Positions 1 through 10,622 of a stretch of 64,000 bases of DNA are shown in pieces. Within the stretch, counting starts at the first letter, position 1. Every line of letters begins with the position of its first letter. Below the pieces are notes generated by a model. It made no database searches and had not been told where the DNA came from. It saw only the letters and a program-made list of their open reading frames with translations. The position numbers and the translations under genes were made by a program. The stretch comes from an uncultured Faecalibacterium sp. (GTDB lineage: Bacteria > Bacillota > Clostridia > Oscillospirales > Ruminococcaceae). The stretch is taken from positions 62,001 through 126,000 of the forward strand of contig CAKSWG010000002.1 in NCBI GenBank assembly GCA_934511465.1, written 5' to 3'.

Positions 1-1190
1 TTTATGATGCCAACGGCAAGCGGAAGATCAAGTGGATCTCCACAGGTTTGACCGTCCGGGGCAACAAGCGCAAGGCAGAATCCATGCTCCGGGAAGTATT
101 GCTCCACTATGATGAGACCGGGGAGCTGCCCACAGGGCGGGGCGGAGCCTACGAAAAAGTAGATGCTAAAACCGCCAAGCCCCTGCCACTGCCCCTCCAA
201 CCCGTCAACAAGTCGGAGATGTTGTTTCTGGACTATCTCAACGAGTGGGTGCATGTCCACAAGGCATCCATCCAGCCTGCAACCTTTATCAGCTATAATC
301 AGATGATTCAGGGACGTATCACGCAGTACTTCAGGCCGCTGGGCTTGAAGCTGTGCGAGGTCACGCCGCAGGTGCTGGATGAGTTTCAGGAGAAGATCTT
401 GCTGGAGGGCTATACCACCAACACAGTCATTCACTACCACGCCATCTTCGGTAAAGCGTTCAAGGATGCCGTCCGCAAGGACTATCTGGAAACCAACCCG
501 ATGCTGAAAGTTGACCGCCCGAAGAAGAATAGCTTCCGTCCCAACTTCTACTCCAAGGATGAAGTTCAGCAGCTGCTTGAAGTATCGCAGGATGACCCCC
601 TGCACCTGTGCATCCTCATTACAGCCTACTACGGCCTGCGCCGCAGCGAGGTACTGGGGTTGAAGTGGTCGTCTATCGACTTTGAGCGCAAGTCCATCAC
701 CATTAACCACAAGGTGACGGAACAGTTGGTGAACGGCAAGTACGTTCCTGTGGTCAGCGATGTGATGAAGAACAAGACCAGCTGCCGTACCCTGCCGCTG
801 ATTCCGGCTGTGGAAGAAGAACTTCTGAAGCAGAAGGAAAAGCAGCAGCTTTACCGCAAGCTGTTCAAGAAGAGCTACAGCACTGAGTATCTGGATTTCG
901 TCTGCACCGATCAGGAAGGCAAGCTGATCCGCCCGAACTTCGTGACGGAGCACTTTGATTGGCTGCTGACCAAGTACGGGCTAAAGCACATCCGTTTTCA
1001 CGACCTGCGCCATAGCTGCGCCAGCCTGATGGTGATGAACGGCGTATCCATGAAGCAGGTTCAGGAATGGCTGGGGCACAGCACCTTTTCTACCACCGCT
1101 GACATCTACGCACATCTCGATTACAAGAGCAAACAGGGGTCTGCTGGGGTCATTGCGAACCTTTTGGGAGAATCCAAACTCCCCAAGTAA
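1..1190 (+). CDS. Tyrosine recombinase (integrase), N-terminus cut by window edge
   Basis: This protein would integrate and excise the genetic element lying to the left of the window. The frame is already open at base 3, so the true start is outside; about 395 residues are visible. The C-terminal catalytic domain shows the tyrosine-recombinase residues: Arg in GLRRSEV, the box FHDLRHSCASLM, and the nucleophile Tyr in TADIYAHLD close to the end. The N-terminal part looks like an Arm DNA-binding plus SAM-like core-binding region. The gene stops 110 bases before the 3' end of tRNA-Ser and points at it, the usual position of an integrase beside its attachment site. Family assignment is secure; the target site is inferred from position. 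Confidence 0.93.
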   Translation, partial: YDANGKRKIKWISTGLTVRGNKRKAESMLREVLLHYDETGELPTGRGGAYEKVDAKTAKPLPLPLQPVNKSEMLFLDYLNEWVHVHKASIQPATFISYNQMIQGRITQYFRPLGLKLCEVTPQVLDEFQEKILLEGYTTNTVIHYHAIFGKAFKDAVRKDYLETNPMLKVDRPKKNSFRPNFYSKDEVQQLLEVSQDDPLHLCILITAYYGLRRSEVLGLKWSSIDFERKSITINHKVTEQLVNGKYVPVVSDVMKNKTSCRTLPLIPAVEEELLKQKEKQQLYRKLFKKSYSTEYLDFVCTDQEGKLIRPNFVTEHFDWLLTKYGLKHIRFHDLRHSCASLMVMNGVSMKQVQEWLGHSTFSTTADIYAHLDYKSKQGSAGVIANLLGESKLPK

Positions 1191-1260
1191 TTATGGATTT
1201 ATCGTTCATGTGTAAAGCATACTGTGATGAGATAAAAGCGGCCTTTCTCTGCTTGATGCA

Positions 1261-1296
1261 AAAGAAAAAGTCGCAGATTCGTTTGAATCTGCGACT
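1261..1296 (-). terminator. Factor-independent terminator of tRNA-Ser
   Basis: A perfect 11-bp stem with a four-base loop (1271-1281 with 1286-1296) is followed on the minus strand by a T-rich run (1270 down to 1261). It lies four bases past the encoded CCA of the tRNA. Confidence 0.85.
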
Positions 1297-1299
1297 GCT

Positions 1300-1389
1300 G
1301 GCGGAGATGGTGGGATTCGAACCCACGTGCCCGATTAAGGACAAAACGATTTCGAGTCGTTCTCGTTACGACCACTTCGATACATCTCC
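1300..1389 (-). tRNA. tRNA-Ser (anticodon CGA)
   Basis: The minus strand folds into a 90-base class II tRNA with encoded CCA (1300-1302), a 7-bp acceptor stem (1304-1310 with 1383-1389), a TTCGAAT T-loop, a long variable arm as expected for Ser, and an anticodon loop CTCGAAA giving CGA. It reads UCG codons. The intact gene sits at the end of an integrated element whose integrase points at it, so its 3' half is probably the attachment site, restored by the element on insertion. Confidence 0.95.
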
Positions 1390-1405
1390 ACGATAAACCT
1401 TATAT

Positions 1406-1434
1406 AGTATAGCAAAAAAGCCTGTTGGCGTCAA
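1406..1434 (-). promoter_or_regulatory. sigma70-type promoter of tRNA-Ser
   Basis: On the minus strand TTGACG (1429-1434) and TATACT (1406-1411) are 17 bases apart, ending 16 bases before the tRNA 5' end. Confidence 0.85.
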
Positions 1435-1450
1435 CACTTTTTCGCATTCC

Positions 1451-1489
1451 AAGCTCCGGGTCTGCTGTGCGGCAGACCCGGAGCTTTTT
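1451..1489 (+). terminator. Terminator-like hairpin between tRNA-Ser and MATE gene
   Basis: A perfect 15-bp GC-rich stem (1451-1465 with 1472-1486) is followed by a short T run on the plus strand. It would insulate the MATE gene from leftward elements. Confidence 0.75.
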
Positions 1490-1552
1490 GCACTTTTGAG
1501 CGGAACATGGAAAAATTTGCGAAAAGGGACTGGTATTTTTGCGGGTTTTGAG

Positions 1553-1558
1553 TATAAT
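1553..1558 (+). promoter_or_regulatory. Probable -10 box for the MATE gene
   Basis: A consensus TATAAT lies 56 bases before the start codon. No convincing -35 box is seen at 16-18 bases, so only the -10 element is called. Confidence 0.45.
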
Positions 1559-1613
1559 AGAGGAGATATAGAGGATATAGTTCAAATTTGAAGTAAAAAG
1601 GAGAATCACATCC

Positions 1614-2981
1614 ATGGCACAGTCAAAACAGGACATGGGCAGTGGGAACGTCCGCAGCCTGATGCTGCAGCTCATGATCCCTGCGGTGGTAGCGCAGGTC
1701 GTGAACCTGTTGTACAACATCGTGGACCGAATTTACATCGGCCATATCGCGGGCATCGGTGCGGCAGCGCTGACCGGCGTGGGCCTGTTCACTCCCATCC
1801 TGATGCTGCTGAATGCATTCGCCATGCTGGTGGGCGCAGGCGGTGCGCCCCGCACCGCCATTGCGCTGGGGCAGGGCGACAGGAAACAGGCAGAAAAGAT
1901 CATCTCCAACAGCTTTACCATGCTGCTGCTCTTTTCGGTGGTGCTGACCATCAGCTTCTATGCCGGGGCGCCGATGCTGCTTCGGCTGTTTGGTGCCAGC
2001 GATGCCACCCTGCCGTATGCCCTGAGCTACAGCCGCATCTACCTTCTGGGCTCGGTGTTCGTGCTGCTGGTGCTGGGCATGAACTCCTTCATTACCACGC
2101 AGGGCTTTGCCAAAACCAGTATGCTCACCACTGTGATCGGTGCGGTCATCAACATTATCCTTGACCCCATCCTCATCTTCGGGTTCGGGCTTGGCGTGCG
2201 GGGCGCGGCCATTGCCACGGTGCTCAGTCAGGCTGTGGGCGCGGTGTGGATCCTGCGCTTCCTCACCGGCAAAAAGACCCTCCTGCGCCTGCGCAGGGAC
2301 TATCTGCGCCCGGAGCGCAATGTCATCCTGCCGGTGATGGCGCTGGGCATCTCCACCTTTGTGATGCTCTCCACCGAGAGCCTGCTGTCTATCAGTTTCA
2401 GCTCCAGTCTGGCGCGGTACGGCGGCGATGTGGCCGTGGGTGCCATGACCGTCATCACCAGCGCATCCCAGCTGTGCACCCTGCCCATTCAGGGCATCTG
2501 TCAGGGCGGTCAGCCTGTCATAAGCTTCAACTTCGGCGCAGGCAAAAAGCCCCGCGTCAAGGAAGCCTTCCGCTTTCAGCTGACTCTGTGCGGCGTATAC
2601 ACCTGCGTGTTCTGGCTTCTGATGATGCTGGTACCCGGCGCGGTGGCCGGTATCTTCACCTCGGACAGTGCTCTGATCTCCTACACCACCTGGGCCATGC
2701 GCATCTACATGGCGGGCATTTTCGCCATGGGCTTCCAGATCGGCTGCCAGCAGAGCTTTATGGCGCTGGGGCAGGCAAAAGTCAGCCTGCTGCTGGCCTG
2801 CCTGCGCAAAATCATCCTGCTGATCCCGCTCATCTTCATTCTGCCGCATATCACATCCGACCCGGTGTTCGGTGTGTTCCTGGCCGAGCCGGTCAGCGAT
2901 ATTCTGGCCGCGACCATTACCACCATTACCTTCTTTACCCGGTTCGATAAGATTCTGGATAAGGGTGCAGCGAAGGTGTGA
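1614..2981 (+). CDS. MATE family multidrug/cation antiporter
   Basis: This is a 455-residue inner-membrane exporter that would use a Na+ or H+ gradient to expel drugs or metabolites. It has about twelve hydrophobic segments in two similar halves; the N-terminal stretch with IPAVVAQVVNLLYNIVDRIY and the loop GAGGAPRTAIALGQG match the MatE fold, and the length is normal. The start has AAAAGGAGA ten bases upstream. It stands alone, bracketed by a hairpin upstream and a strong terminator downstream. The substrate cannot be told from sequence. Confidence 0.92.
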   Translation: MAQSKQDMGSGNVRSLMLQLMIPAVVAQVVNLLYNIVDRIYIGHIAGIGAAALTGVGLFTPILMLLNAFAMLVGAGGAPRTAIALGQGDRKQAEKIISNSFTMLLLFSVVLTISFYAGAPMLLRLFGASDATLPYALSYSRIYLLGSVFVLLVLGMNSFITTQGFAKTSMLTTVIGAVINIILDPILIFGFGLGVRGAAIATVLSQAVGAVWILRFLTGKKTLLRLRRDYLRPERNVILPVMALGISTFVMLSTESLLSISFSSSLARYGGDVAVGAMTVITSASQLCTLPIQGICQGGQPVISFNFGAGKKPRVKEAFRFQLTLCGVYTCVFWLLMMLVPGAVAGIFTSDSALISYTTWAMRIYMAGIFAMGFQIGCQQSFMALGQAKVSLLLACLRKIILLIPLIFILPHITSDPVFGVFLAEPVSDILAATITTITFFTRFDKILDKGAAKV

Positions 2982-2993
2982 TTTTAACAGCAG

Positions 2994-3030
2994 CAAGGGC
3001 CTCTGCCATGTCGGCAGGGGCCCTTGTTTT
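2994..3030 (+). terminator. Terminator of the MATE gene
   Basis: A 14-bp stem (2994-3007 with 3013-3026, one G-T pair) and a T run (3027-3030) follow the stop codon by 12 bases. Confidence 0.85.
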
Positions 3031-3041
3031 ATGCTTTGCTT

Positions 3042-5892
<2,851 letters not shown>

Positions 5893-6056
5893 AATGGTTC
5901 TCCTCTTGTTTATTCCAGACATTTTTCAATTTATCCACAAACCCGCGCGGGGCGCGCTCCCGGGCGGTTCTGTTTCCAAATAAAAAACCCAGCGCACCGC
6001 AAAGCACGCACCAAAGGCCCAAACGGGCAGACACGGTGCATCTTCTGCGGTACTCT

Positions 6057-6102
6057 GGGGTAAAGCCCTCCAAAGGCGGGATGCCTTTATTGGTCACAAT
6101 CC
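6057..6102 (-). promoter_or_regulatory. Possible second LicT antiterminator site
   Basis: The minus strand reads GGATTGTGACC and, further on, GGAGGGCTTTACCCC, resembling the halves of the better site before licT. It overlaps the licT stop codon. A run of six T on the minus strand at 5987-5982 could belong to a following terminator, but no clear stem was found. Confidence 0.3.
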
Positions 6103-6917
6103 TCACGAGCACACAAGCGATTGATGTGTAGGATCAGATATAATATTTCCTCTTCGGAAAGGGATTTTTGCAATTGCCGGTCGATCAGGGCAGCTACCTT
6201 GACCGAGCAGGAATAAATGGCGGGATACTCTTTTTTCATGGATTCAAAGATATCCCGGTTCTGGGTGTCGATCATGTCGTCATCCAGCGTGCGCTTCATC
6301 ATGTAGTGCATGTGGGTGACGAACCGGTAGTAGTTGAAGTTATCGCGGTCTACGGTCACGTGCAGTTCCTGTTCGATGATGTCCGTGGCCTGCTCGATGA
6401 TGGCACCGTAGTCGATATCCGGCGTGGTTTCCGCCTGCGCCTTATAGTTGACAAAGTGCAGGGCGATGGCGGCGGCTTCCTCCCGGGGAAGGGTGACCCC
6501 CAGCCGCTTTTTGAGGATCTCCAGCGCCTGTTTTCCCACCTCGGATTCCTTGGGGTAAAGCTGACGCACCTCGTAAAAGAGCGGCAGCTTGATGTTGATG
6601 TTTTTGCGGTAGCGCTGAACGGAAAAATCAATGTGATCCGCCAGCGTGAACACCACGTTCTCCCGGAACTGGTTGTCCATCTTCTCGTTGGCAAGGTCTA
6701 CGATCTCGGCGGCGGCTTCCAGCACATTTTCCGGGATGCGGTTGAGCACGGCCAACTGTTCCTCGTCCACATCGTAAAAGGTGCGGTCGATTTTGGAAAG
6801 TGGTACATCATAGGGTGGCTTTGTGAAACCAATGCCTTTCCCGAAGGCTACAACCTCGTTGTTGCGGCTGTCCAGACAAAGGGAGATGTTGTTATTGATG
6901 TTTTTAATGACCTTCAT
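6087..6917 (-). CDS. licT: BglG/LicT family transcription antiterminator
   Basis: This 276-residue RNA-binding regulator would let RNA polymerase read through terminators of the beta-glucoside operon when its sugar is present. Residues 1-55 form the RNA-binding CAT domain (MKVIKNINNNISLCLDSRNN); two PTS regulation domains follow, with phospho-acceptor His residues visible in LADHIDF and THMHYM. The ATG at 6917 gives the normal family length. It is first in the operon, followed by bglP and bglA. An antiterminator/terminator pair sits in its own leader. Unlike bglP and bglA it has the GC-rich codon use of the host. Confidence 0.92.
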   Translation of the reverse strand: MKVIKNINNNISLCLDSRNNEVVAFGKGIGFTKPPYDVPLSKIDRTFYDVDEEQLAVLNRIPENVLEAAAEIVDLANEKMDNQFRENVVFTLADHIDFSVQRYRKNINIKLPLFYEVRQLYPKESEVGKQALEILKKRLGVTLPREEAAAIALHFVNYKAQAETTPDIDYGAIIEQATDIIEQELHVTVDRDNFNYYRFVTHMHYMMKRTLDDDMIDTQNRDIFESMKKEYPAIYSCSVKVAALIDRQLQKSLSEEEILYLILHINRLCAREDCDQ

Positions 6918-6940
6918 CTTCCCACAACCCCCATAGAAAG

Positions 6941-7005
6941 AAAAAAACCGAAAGTTCACCCCTATCTGCAATGGATAAGGGAAAGCCTCCGGAGAGTAAC
7001 AAACC
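6941..7005 (-). promoter_or_regulatory. LicT-type antiterminator (RAT) overlapping a terminator
   Basis: In the licT leader the minus strand carries GGTTTGTTACT...AGGCTTTCCC (7005-6979), close to the RAT consensus. Its last bases CCC are also the start of a terminator stem (6981-6974 pairing with 6966-6959), followed by a run of seven T at 6947-6941. The shared bases make the two structures mutually exclusive, the hallmark of this control. Confidence 0.65.
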
Positions 7006-7025
7006 TTACTTGATTGACCACGCTC

Positions 7026-7055
7026 AGTATAGCAAACCGGATCGGTTTTCGTCAA
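7026..7055 (-). promoter_or_regulatory. Promoter of the licT-bglP-bglA operon
   Basis: TTGACG (7050-7055) and TATACT (7026-7031) on the minus strand are separated by 18 bases, about 110 bases before the licT start. Confidence 0.8.
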
Positions 7056-7115
7056 TCGGCAAAGGGCACAAGAATTTTACAGTATTTTCAGACAGGATGT
7101 GCAAGGACTGGGATA

Positions 7116-7143
7116 TAAAAAGCCCCTGCCAATGGCAGAGGCT
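7116..7143 (-). terminator. Terminator of the arginine operon after argF
   Basis: A 10-bp stem with one mismatch (7121-7130 with 7134-7143) is followed on the minus strand by a T-rich tail at 7120-7116. It lies 18 bases past the argF stop. Confidence 0.8.
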
Positions 7144-7161
7144 CTTGCGCTTTATGCAATT

Positions 7162-8076
7162 TTATTTTCCCGCCAGAAGAATGGCCAGCACGGCTTTCTG
7201 CACGTGCAGGCGGTTCTCGGCTTCATCGAAGATCTCCGGTGCGTGCTGCTCGAACACCGCCGAGGAGATCTCCTCGCCACGGTGGGCGGGCAGGCAGTGC
7301 AGCACCATGACGTCGGGCTTGGCGCTTTCCAGCAGCTTGCCGGTGAGCTGATAGCCCACGAAATCCCGCAGGCGCTGCTCGCTTTCCGGCGTGCCGGGCT
7401 TGGCGGTGTTCCACACAGCCGTTGCCACCACATCGGCGTCCTGAATGCCCTCGGCAGGGTCTGCGGTCAGGTGGAAGGCGCTGCCGTACTTGTGGGCGAA
7501 CATCAGCACATCCGCCGCCGGGCGGTAGCTCTGCGGGCAGACGCAGGTGACCTGCATCCCGGCCAGCAGTCCGCCCACGATGAGGCTGTTTGCCATGCTG
7601 CTGCCGTCGCCGACAAAGCAGAGCTTCCGGCCCGCAAGGCTGCCCCTGCGCTCCCGAATGGTCATCAGGTCGGCCAGCACCTGGCAGGGATGGGCGTAAT
7701 CCGTCAGGCCGTTGATCACCGGCACACCGGCCAGCTCGGCAAACTCTTCCAGATCGCTCTGGCGGTAGGTGCGCCACACCACGCAGTCGTAGTAGCGGCC
7801 CAGCACCCGGGCGGTGTCCTTGAGGGGCTCGCCGCGCCCGGCCTGCAGCTCGGCGGTGTTCATGTAGTTGCCCAGACCGCCCAGCTGGTACACACCCACC
7901 TCAAAGCTGGTGCGGGTGCGGGTGGACGCCTTGGAGAACATCAGAGCCACCGTTTTGCCCGCCAGCAGCGGGGCCGTGCCGCCCAGCTTCTGCTGTGCCT
8001 TGAGCTGGTCGGCCACATCCAGAATGTGGGTCAGCTCGGCAGGGGAGAGGTCGCTCATTTTCAGCAGATTTTTCAT
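7162..8076 (-). CDS. argF: Ornithine carbamoyltransferase
   Basis: This 304-residue cytoplasmic enzyme joins ornithine and carbamoyl phosphate to citrulline. Family motifs are the carbamoyl-phosphate site SKASTRTRTSFEVG (about residue 47), DYAHPCQVLAD, and the catalytic HCLPAHRGEE. The ATG at 8076 overlaps the argD stop as ATGA, and the family length supports that start over longer frames. It is the last gene of the leftward cluster argH-C-J-B-D-F and is followed by a terminator. Confidence 0.96.
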   Translation of the reverse strand: MKNLLKMSDLSPAELTHILDVADQLKAQQKLGGTAPLLAGKTVALMFSKASTRTRTSFEVGVYQLGGLGNYMNTAELQAGRGEPLKDTARVLGRYYDCVVWRTYRQSDLEEFAELAGVPVINGLTDYAHPCQVLADLMTIRERRGSLAGRKLCFVGDGSSMANSLIVGGLLAGMQVTCVCPQSYRPAADVLMFAHKYGSAFHLTADPAEGIQDADVVATAVWNTAKPGTPESEQRLRDFVGYQLTGKLLESAKPDVMVLHCLPAHRGEEISSAVFEQHAPEIFDEAENRLHVQKAVLAILLAGK

Positions 8077-9275
8077 GCCTGCTCCTTCGGAGCCGTCGGC
8101 TCCATTTTGCTCAGCACATCGCTCAGGATCTCCAGCGCCATGTCCACATCGTGCTCGCTGAGGGTCAGCGGCGGCAGCAGGCGCAGGCGGGTCTTGGCCG
8201 TCAGCACCAGCAGGCCCGATTCGCGGCAGGCAGCCAGCACATCTGCGGCCTTGAGGTCGTAGAACTCGATGCCCACCATCAGGCCGATGCCGGAAATGCT
8301 CTTGACGTGGGGCAGCTTTGCGATGCCTGCGCGCAGCTGGACGGCGCGCTCGTTGACATTGGCAAGGAAGCTCTGGTCCATGCGGTCCACCACCACATTG
8401 GCACCGGCGCAGACCACCGGGTTGCCGCCGAAGGTGGAGCCGTGGGTGCCGGGGCCCATGCCTGCGGCCACCTTTTCGTTCATCAGCACCGCGCCGATGG
8501 GCAGGCCGCCGCCCAGACCCTTGGCCAGCGTGACCACGTCCGGCTTGAGGTTGTAGTGCTCGCAGCACAGGAAGGTGCCGGTGCGGCCCACGCCGGTCTG
8601 CACCTCGTCCACGATGAGCACAAGGTCTTTTTCGTCACAGAGCTTGCGCACGGCCTGCACATAGTCCGGGTCCAGCGCCATCACGCCGCCCTCGCCCTGA
8701 ATGAGTTCCAGCATCACGGCGCAGGTGTTGCGGTCCACCAGCTCCTGCAGCGCTTCCATATCGCCTGCCGGAGCATACAGGAAGCCCTCGTTGAAGGGGC
8801 CGAAGTAGTTGTGGAACACCTCCTGACCGGTGGCGGTCAGGGTGGCGATGGTGCGGCCGTGGAAACTGTTCACCAGCGTGATGACCGTGGTGCGGTCCTT
8901 GTTGTAGTGGTCCACGCTGTACTTACGGGCGGCCTTGATGGCGCCCTCGTTGGCCTCGGCACCGGAGTTGCCGAAGAAAACCTTGCTCATGCCGGTGCGC
9001 TTGCACAGCTTTTTGGCCAGCTTGCCGCAGGGGGCCGTGTAGTAGAGGTTGGAGGAGTGCTGCAGCTTATGGGCCTGCTCGGAAACGGCTTCGGCCCAGT
9101 CCAGATCACAGTAGCCCAGACTGTTGACACCGATGCCACTGGTAAAATCCAGATACTGCTGGCCTTCGGGCCCGATGGCACGCAGGCCGTGGCCTTTTTC
9201 CAGCACGATGGGGTTGCGGTTATAGGTGTGCAGGACGTATTCGCCGTCCCGCTTGATGACCTTTTCAGAATCCAT
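8073..9275 (-). CDS. argD: Acetylornithine aminotransferase
   Basis: This PLP enzyme of 400 residues converts N-acetylglutamate semialdehyde to N-acetylornithine. Class III aminotransferase features include FFGNSGAEANEGAIKAAR, the Asp in VDEVQTGVGRTG, and the PLP lysine in VTLAKGLGGGLPIGA. AGGAGG lies upstream of the ATG. Its stop overlaps the argF start. A 294-base gap holding a palindromic repeat separates it from argB. Confidence 0.95.
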   Translation of the reverse strand: MDSEKVIKRDGEYVLHTYNRNPIVLEKGHGLRAIGPEGQQYLDFTSGIGVNSLGYCDLDWAEAVSEQAHKLQHSSNLYYTAPCGKLAKKLCKRTGMSKVFFGNSGAEANEGAIKAARKYSVDHYNKDRTTVITLVNSFHGRTIATLTATGQEVFHNYFGPFNEGFLYAPAGDMEALQELVDRNTCAVMLELIQGEGGVMALDPDYVQAVRKLCDEKDLVLIVDEVQTGVGRTGTFLCCEHYNLKPDVVTLAKGLGGGLPIGAVLMNEKVAAGMGPGTHGSTFGGNPVVCAGANVVVDRMDQSFLANVNERAVQLRAGIAKLPHVKSISGIGLMVGIEFYDLKAADVLAACRESGLLVLTAKTRLRLLPPLTLSEHDVDMALEILSDVLSKMEPTAPKEQA

Positions 9276-9320
9276 AGGTGTACCTCCTGTAAAATGGAGC
9301 TGTTGCGCAAGGTCGGCATC

Positions 9321-9467
9321 CTCGCCCTCTCAGTCAAAGCCTAGCGGCTTTGCCAGCTCCCCCAAAGTGGGAGCCCTTGGCAGTCCACGCAGACTTCATC
9401 TCTTTGCCAAGGCCTCTCCCTTTGGGAGAGGTGGATGCGAACGCAGTGAGCAGACGGAGAGGGCGAG
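9321..9467. repeat. Palindromic MITE-like repeat, copy 1
   Basis: A 147-base element with perfect 11-bp inverted ends CTCGCCCTCTC/GAGAGGGCGAG. It is nearly identical to copy 2 in the argH-argG gap. It fills half of the argD-argB gap; the rest of that gap shows no gene. Confidence 0.85.
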
Positions 9468-9569
9468 CCCGCTAAAACAAAAGCATCCGCATTATGCCAA
9501 CCGCCGTGCAGCAGCGGAGCGGTCTCATTGCCTTTATTATAACGTTCCGCCGACGATTGCGCAATCTTT

Positions 9570-10424
9570 TTATTCGCGGTGGCTGCGGCGGTAGAAGCGG
9601 GTGCCGGAGCCGCGGTTGGAGAACAGCTCCAGCAGGATGGAGTGGGGCACCCGGCCATCGATGATGACCGCCTCGTGCACGCCCTGATAGATGGCGTCGG
9701 CCATGCCGCCGATCTTGGGGATCATGCCGCCCGCAATGACACCGGCGGACTTGTAGCCCTCGATCTCGGACACCTCCACCTCGGGGATGAGGGTGCTTTC
9801 GTCGTCCTTATCCCGCAGCAGGCCCGCGATATCGGTCATGGACACCAGCTTCTCAGCCTTGAGCGCAATGGCGATCTGCGCGGCAGCAGTGTCTGCATTG
9901 ACATTGTAGGCCTGACCCAGATCGTCCATGCCCACCGTGGCAATGACCGGGATGTAGCCGCCATCCAGCAGGCTGCCGATCAGGGTGGCGTCCACATGCA
10001 CGATCTCGCCCACATGGCCCAGCTGGGGGTCCAGCTCGGTGCAGCGCAGCATCTGACCGTCCATGCCGCACAGGCCCACGCCGCGGCCGCGCAGCTTTGC
10101 CACCAGATCCTTGTTCACCTTACCGGCCAGCACCTGCTGCACGATCTCCATGGTGGCGTCGTCGGTCACCCGCAGACCGTTTGCGAAATGGCTTTCCACA
10201 CCCACCTTTTTCAGCATCTCATTGATGGCCGGGCCGCCGCCGTGCACCAGCACGACGCGCACACCCAGCAGGGTGAGGGTGACAAGATCGTTCATGACGG
10301 CATTTTTCAGTTCTTCGTTGATCATGGCATTGCCGCCGTATTTCACGACCATGGTCTTTCCGTGATACTTCTGGATGTAGGGTGTCGCCTCAGAGAAAAG
10401 GCGCGCCATTTCTTCGTTTTTCAT
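9570..10424 (-). CDS. argB: Acetylglutamate kinase
   Basis: This 284-residue kinase phosphorylates N-acetylglutamate, the second step of the acetylated arginine pathway. Motifs are the phosphate-binding VVKYGGNAM near the start, VRVVLVHGGGPAINEML, and the Ala/Gly-rich IPVIATVG region. The ATG at 10424 is chosen over an upstream frame because AAGGAGA precedes it and family members start with similar residues. It lies between argJ and argD, separated from both by repeat-filled gaps. Confidence 0.95.
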   Translation of the reverse strand: MKNEEMARLFSEATPYIQKYHGKTMVVKYGGNAMINEELKNAVMNDLVTLTLLGVRVVLVHGGGPAINEMLKKVGVESHFANGLRVTDDATMEIVQQVLAGKVNKDLVAKLRGRGVGLCGMDGQMLRCTELDPQLGHVGEIVHVDATLIGSLLDGGYIPVIATVGMDDLGQAYNVNADTAAAQIAIALKAEKLVSMTDIAGLLRDKDDESTLIPEVEVSEIEGYKSAGVIAGGMIPKIGGMADAIYQGVHEAVIIDGRVPHSILLELFSNRGSGTRFYRRSHRE

Positions 10425-10443
10425 ATACTCTCCTTGCCATAGA

Positions 10444-10622
10444 AATGATGTTTGCCGGTTTCCGGCAAATGATGCGCTGCGCAATGATGTTCCGGCTGCG
10501 CCGGAATGATGCACGCTGCGCGCATTGGGATATCTGCCGTTGGCATTTCCTCATTGTGCGCTACGCGCACGCCTCATGTTTCGCTGTGCGAAGCACATCA
10601 TTGCCCACCGGGCACATCATGT
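10444..10622. repeat. Array of small hairpins spaced by ATGATG / CATCAT
   Basis: The argB-argJ gap is a chain of about seven short perfect or near-perfect stem-loops (for example TTTGCCGG..CCGGCAAA, TTCCGGC..GCCGGAA, TGTGCGC..GCGCACG, TGCCC..GGGCA). In the left half they are joined by ATGATG, in the right half by CATG or CATCAT, so the whole is also a large imperfect palindrome. The last bases overlap the argJ stop codon. Confidence 0.8.

Noticed and set aside
10444-10622. CRISPR-like array in the argB-argJ gap
   Set aside because: The shared unit is only six bases, the stems differ in sequence and the orientation flips at the centre; no cas genes are nearby.
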